A DNA stretch of 64,000 nt, from the NCBI RefSeq assembly GCF_012932915.1, contig NZ_VCQU01000004.1:186001-250000 (forward strand), given 5' to 3'. Position numbers and translations under genes: made by a program. This stretch comes from Antrihabitans stalactiti. Its GTDB lineage: Bacteria; Actinomycetota; Actinomycetes; Mycobacteriales; Mycobacteriaceae. The notes below the pieces were generated by a model that saw nothing but the letters and a program-made list of their open reading frames with translations, ran no database searches and was not told the DNA's origin. Shown here in pieces: positions 61,519 through 64,000 of this stretch. Each line of letters opens with the position of its first letter. The first letter of the stretch is position 1.

Positions 61519-61549
61519 TTCGCACAAAATCCCATCTTTATAGTGCGAA
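61519..61549. promoter_or_regulatory. Inverted repeat in the whiB1 upstream region
   Basis: TTCGCAC (61519-61525) and GTGCGAA (61543-61549) form a perfect 7-bp inverted repeat with a 17-nt AT-rich spacer that contains TATAGT. It lies 45 bp after the lipid kinase gene. It may be a regulator site or a weak hairpin. No gene is seen in 61475-61757. Confidence 0.35.
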
Positions 61550-61635
61550 AACAGGATTGACGGAGTAAAAAGGACTGCGGACCTCTGAAGGGGAGCCTAA
61601 CAGAGTGATGTACCCCACGGAGCGCGGCATACCTA

Positions 61636-61668
61636 TTGACATCTCGCGTGTTCGTGAAAGCATTCACA
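61636..61668 (+). promoter_or_regulatory. whiB1: whiB1 promoter region with CRP-type site
   Basis: A consensus -35 TTGACA (61636-61641) is followed at 61653-61668 by CGTGA-AAGCAT-TCACA, an almost perfect cAMP-receptor-protein palindrome (TGTGA-N6-TCACA). In M. tuberculosis, whiB1 is controlled by the CRP homologue Rv3676. Here the site would cover the -10 of the TTGACA promoter, so repression of that promoter or activation of a downstream one is possible. Confidence 0.55.
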
Positions 61669-61757
61669 AGCAACCGTGCGGAAACATTCGAGACGCACAA
61701 GTAAACGTGTAACGACTTAGTGGTGCTGCAAATACGCACCCGACGAAGGAGCAGAGG

Positions 61758-62012
61758 ATGGACTGGCGCCACAATGCAATCTGTCGTGATGAAGACCCCG
61801 AGCTGTTCTTCCCGGTGGGAAACAGTGGGCCTGCACTCGCGCAGATCGCTGATGCCAAAATCGTCTGCAATCGCTGTCCGGTGACCGCGGAGTGTCTTTC
61901 GTGGGCGCTGAAGTCCGGACAGGACGCAGGCGTATGGGGCGGAATGAGTGAAGACGAGCGACGCGCACTGAAGCGTCGCAACGCGCGGACGCGGGCACGT
62001 ACTTCAGTTTGA
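61758..62012 (+). CDS. whiB1: WhiB1 transcription factor
   Basis: An 84-residue Wbl protein from ATG 61758 with GAAGGAG upstream. The [4Fe-4S] ligands are Cys9, Cys37, Cys40 and Cys46, and the GVWGG turn is at 58-62. The basic tail KRRNARTRART binds DNA. WhiB1 is essential in M. tuberculosis, binds SigA, and its cluster reacts with nitric oxide. A strong terminator follows. Confidence 0.95.
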   Translation: MDWRHNAICRDEDPELFFPVGNSGPALAQIADAKIVCNRCPVTAECLSWALKSGQDAGVWGGMSEDERRALKRRNARTRARTSV

Positions 62013-62027
62013 TCGAAGCGGAATGGG

Positions 62028-62057
62028 GCCCGGCACCTCGGTGCCGGGCATTTTTTT
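62028..62057 (+). terminator. Intrinsic terminator of whiB1
   Basis: GCCCGGCACC (62028-62037) pairs with GGTGCCGGGC (62040-62049) and is followed by A and seven T. It is a classic Rho-independent terminator 16 bp after the whiB1 stop, before the convergent pdtaS stop. Confidence 0.9.
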
Positions 62058-62071
62058 GTGCGCGAACCGGA

Positions 62072-63574
62072 CTAACCACGTCCCGCCCGCCGACCCAAGG
62101 GCACTCGGAGAACCGCATCGGTCCCACCGCCGGTACCCGGATGTAGGCCGATCGAGCCACCGAGTTCCGCGGTCACGAGGGTGCGCACGATCTGCAAACC
62201 CAACCGATCGGACCGCTCTAGACTGAAGCCGGGCGGCAGGCCACGACCGTCGTCGTGAACAACCACGTCGAGCCAGCGCGCCGACCGCTCGGCCTTCATC
62301 GACACCGTGCCGACCGCACCAGGATCGAAGGCGTGCTCGATCGCATTCTGAACTAGTTCGGTCAGCACCATCACCAACGGCGTCGCCCGCTCGGCAGAGA
62401 AAACACCGAGCTTGCCTTCGCGTCGGATGTGCACGGGGGTCGTGCTGACGGTCGCGACGTCAGCCATCATCGGCACGAGCCGGTCGACGACGTCGTCGAG
62501 ATCGACCTCCTCGTCCACCGACATCGACAGCATCTCGTGCACGGCAGCGATCGACGTGACGCGGCGGACCGACTCGGTCAGCGCCACCCGCGCCTCTTCG
62601 TTGTCCGTGCGGCGCGCCTGCAGCCTGAGTAGGGCGGCGACCGTCTGCAGGTTGTTCTTCACCCGGTGGTGAATCTCGCGGATCGTCGCGTCCTTGCTGA
62701 GCAACGCGCGGTCGCGCCGCTTCACCTCGGTCACGTCGCGGACCAGGACCGCCGCGCCCGCGAGGACCCCTTTGGGCCGCAGCACGAGGGTCCGCAGCAG
62801 CACGGTCGCGCCGTGCGCATCGACCTCCATTCGCCGGCCGGTCAGCCCTGCCAGCGCCGCGCGGATGTCGTTGACGACCTCCTGTGCGTCGAACGGATCG
62901 GTGATCAGCGACCGTGTCATCAGTGCGAGGTCTTCGCCGTTCAGCTCGGCGGACATGCCCATGCGGTGATAGGCGGACTGCGCATTCGGACTCGCGTAGA
63001 CCACGCGGCCTTCAGTGTCCAAGCGGATGAATCCATCGCCTGCGCGTGGGCTGGAGTGCGTGGCCGCGCGATCCTCGGGTGTGGGATATGTTCCGTCGCT
63101 GATCATTTGGAACAGATCATCCGCGCATGCCGTATACGCCAACTCCAGGGTGCTGCGGATTCTCGAGCGCAAAAAGTCGGTGTCGCGGCTCAGCACCGCA
63201 ATCACATCGTCACCGCATCGGACCGGAATTGCCTCGCGTAGGGACGCAGGCGGTGGCTGGTCGGACGTCGACCCGTCCGCGCGGACGATCTGCCCATCGA
63301 TCAACGCGCGAATCACCTGCGGGTGTTCGGACTCGGACGCCAGCTTGCCGACGAGGTCTTTGGCGATGACGGTCGGCGCAGTCGTCGGCCTGCACTGCGC
63401 CACACAGACCACGGCGCTGCCCTCGCTGACCGGTCCGCTCCCGACCCACATCAACAGGTCCGCGAAGGAGAGGTCCGCAAGCAACTGCCAGTCCCCCACC
63501 ACTCGCTGTAGGTGATCGACAGCAGCCCCTGGCAAGTCGGTGTGCTCGGCCAGCAATTCACTCAGCGTCGACAT
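62072..63574 (-). CDS. pdtaS: Sensor histidine kinase PdtaS
   Basis: A 500-residue soluble kinase. The N-terminal GAF-like domain (about 1-160) is followed by a PAS domain (DGFIRLDTEGRVVYASPNAQ). The HisKA_2 phosphoacceptor His is near 302 in IREIHHRVKNNLQTVAALLR. The HATPase domain has LVQNAIEHAF (N box) and DDGRGLPPGFSL (G box). In mycobacteria PdtaS phosphorylates the antiterminator PdtaR (encoded elsewhere) and responds to copper and nitric oxide. There is no membrane segment. Confidence 0.92.
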   Translation of the reverse strand: MSTLSELLAEHTDLPGAAVDHLQRVVGDWQLLADLSFADLLMWVGSGPVSEGSAVVCVAQCRPTTAPTVIAKDLVGKLASESEHPQVIRALIDGQIVRADGSTSDQPPPASLREAIPVRCGDDVIAVLSRDTDFLRSRIRSTLELAYTACADDLFQMISDGTYPTPEDRAATHSSPRAGDGFIRLDTEGRVVYASPNAQSAYHRMGMSAELNGEDLALMTRSLITDPFDAQEVVNDIRAALAGLTGRRMEVDAHGATVLLRTLVLRPKGVLAGAAVLVRDVTEVKRRDRALLSKDATIREIHHRVKNNLQTVAALLRLQARRTDNEEARVALTESVRRVTSIAAVHEMLSMSVDEEVDLDDVVDRLVPMMADVATVSTTPVHIRREGKLGVFSAERATPLVMVLTELVQNAIEHAFDPGAVGTVSMKAERSARWLDVVVHDDGRGLPPGFSLERSDRLGLQIVRTLVTAELGGSIGLHPGTGGGTDAVLRVPLGRRAGRG

Positions 63575-63588
63575 ATCAGCTCGCTCTT

Positions 63589-63804
63589 CTAGGAGATCAC
63601 TGCGATGAGGTCGCCTTGTTGGATGACGTCGCCGACCTTGACGTCCAACGAGGTGACGGTCCCCGCGATCTCAGCGAAGACGGGGATCTCCATCTTCATC
63701 GATTCCAGGATGACGAGCGTATCGCCCACAACGACATCGTCACCGGTCTTGGCGACCACCTCGAAGACAGTCGAAACCATCTCGGCGCGCACGTCTTCCG
63801 CCAT
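63589..63804 (-). CDS. Biotin/lipoyl attachment-domain carrier protein (TB7.3/Rv3221c-like)
   Basis: A 71-residue protein consisting of a single biotinyl domain. The target Lys37 is in LESMKMEIPVFAE, which is the biotin-type motif (MKM). An acyl-CoA carboxylase partner is not encoded nearby, so the enzyme it serves is unknown. It ends 15 bp upstream of the pdtaS start on the same strand, suggesting an operon with pdtaS second. Confidence 0.9.
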   Translation of the reverse strand: MAEDVRAEMVSTVFEVVAKTGDDVVVGDTLVILESMKMEIPVFAEIAGTVTSLDVKVGDVIQQGDLIAVIS

Positions 63805-63883
63805 ACGAGCTCCTCATCCACGGGCCTGCGATCTACAGCCAACCACACGTGGGAGAATGGACTTCAACCGAAGGGAGTCCCAC

Positions 63884-63958
63884 ATGGGCAAGCGTGGCCG
63901 TAAGAAGCGTGACCGCAAGAACAACAAGGCCAATCACGGCAAGCGTCCAAACAGCTGA
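63884..63958 (+). CDS. Large-subunit ribosomal protein bL37 (24 residues)
   Basis: A 24-residue, very basic peptide from ATG 63884 with AAGGGAG 6 nt upstream. MGKRGRKKRDRKNNKANHG then KRPNS matches the small 50S protein bL37 found in mycobacterial ribosome structures. The longer open frame that begins at 63605 covers the carrier-protein gene on the other strand and is not the start. A perfect terminator follows. Confidence 0.85.
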   Translation: MGKRGRKKRDRKNNKANHGKRPNS

Positions 63959-63962
63959 TGCA

Positions 63963-63997
63963 ACAAGGGCCCGGAGAAATCCGGGCCCTTGTCTTTT
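63963..63997 (+). terminator. Intrinsic terminator after bL37
   Basis: ACAAGGGCCCGGA pairs perfectly with TCCGGGCCCTTGT around the loop GAAA and is followed by CTTTT. It begins 5 bp after the bL37 stop codon. Confidence 0.9.
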
Positions 63998-64000
63998 CCC

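Overview
The window is a high-GC actinobacterial chromosome segment from the Mycobacteriales, most likely a Nocardia/Rhodococcus-type genus. The evidence is gene content and order. From memory of M. tuberculosis H37Rv, the outer parts follow Rv3193c to Rv3221c almost gene for gene: UPF0182, PDZ/S16 protease, DUF2342 metalloprotease, ThiF-like protein, ABC1 kinase, whiB7, uvrD2, mycoredoxin, nudC, K+ channel, adnB, adnA, lipV, alkyltransferase-like protein, then Rv3205c-like, moeZ, DUF3152, TetR, DUF3107, ferritin-like, rhlE, Rv3212-like, ParA-like, gpm2, GNAT, membrane protein, lipid kinase, whiB1, pdtaS, biotinyl carrier and the 24-residue ribosomal protein bL37. Differences from that backbone are an extra SDR, a marR/EVE/SRPBCC cluster between uvrD2 and the mycoredoxin gene, a tandem-lectin gene beside adnA, the absence of entC, and one large insertion.

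Region 1 (1-10.6 kb): secreted LVIVD-repeat protein, UPF0182 membrane protein, a tandem pair of palindromic repeats, the protease and metalloprotease, SDR, ThiF-like and ABC1 genes. Region 2 (10.6-26 kb): stress and DNA-repair block. whiB7 has a complete attenuator leader (promoter, 69-codon upstream ORF, intrinsic terminator). uvrD2 and the AdnA-AdnB motor-nuclease follow. Region 3 (26-50 kb): accessory island. It holds an HxlR/thioesterase pair, a fused MobA-MoeA molybdenum-cofactor gene, respiratory nitrate reductase narGHJI, a set of VOC, OYE, cupin and esterase genes, and a minus-strand nitrite-assimilation block (narK, nirB, nirD, nnaR, cbiX) with a GlnR-type box upstream of narK. Together these supply the cofactors (Mo-bis-MGD, siroheme), uptake, and the two reduction steps from nitrate to ammonium. 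Region 4 (50-64 kb): return to the conserved backbone, ending in whiB1, pdtaS and bL37.

The most interesting non-coding signals are: three palindromic repeats whose inner stem changes base pairs in a compensatory way; a recurring habit of placing both convergent stop codons inside a palindrome; the whiB7 leader; a CTG start codon forced on rhlE by the lack of any other in-frame start; a pair of consensus DnaA boxes far from any visible origin; and a CRP-type site in the whiB1 promoter. No tRNA, rRNA, IS element, CRISPR array or phage gene was seen. All homology statements are from recognition of motifs and gene order, not from searches.
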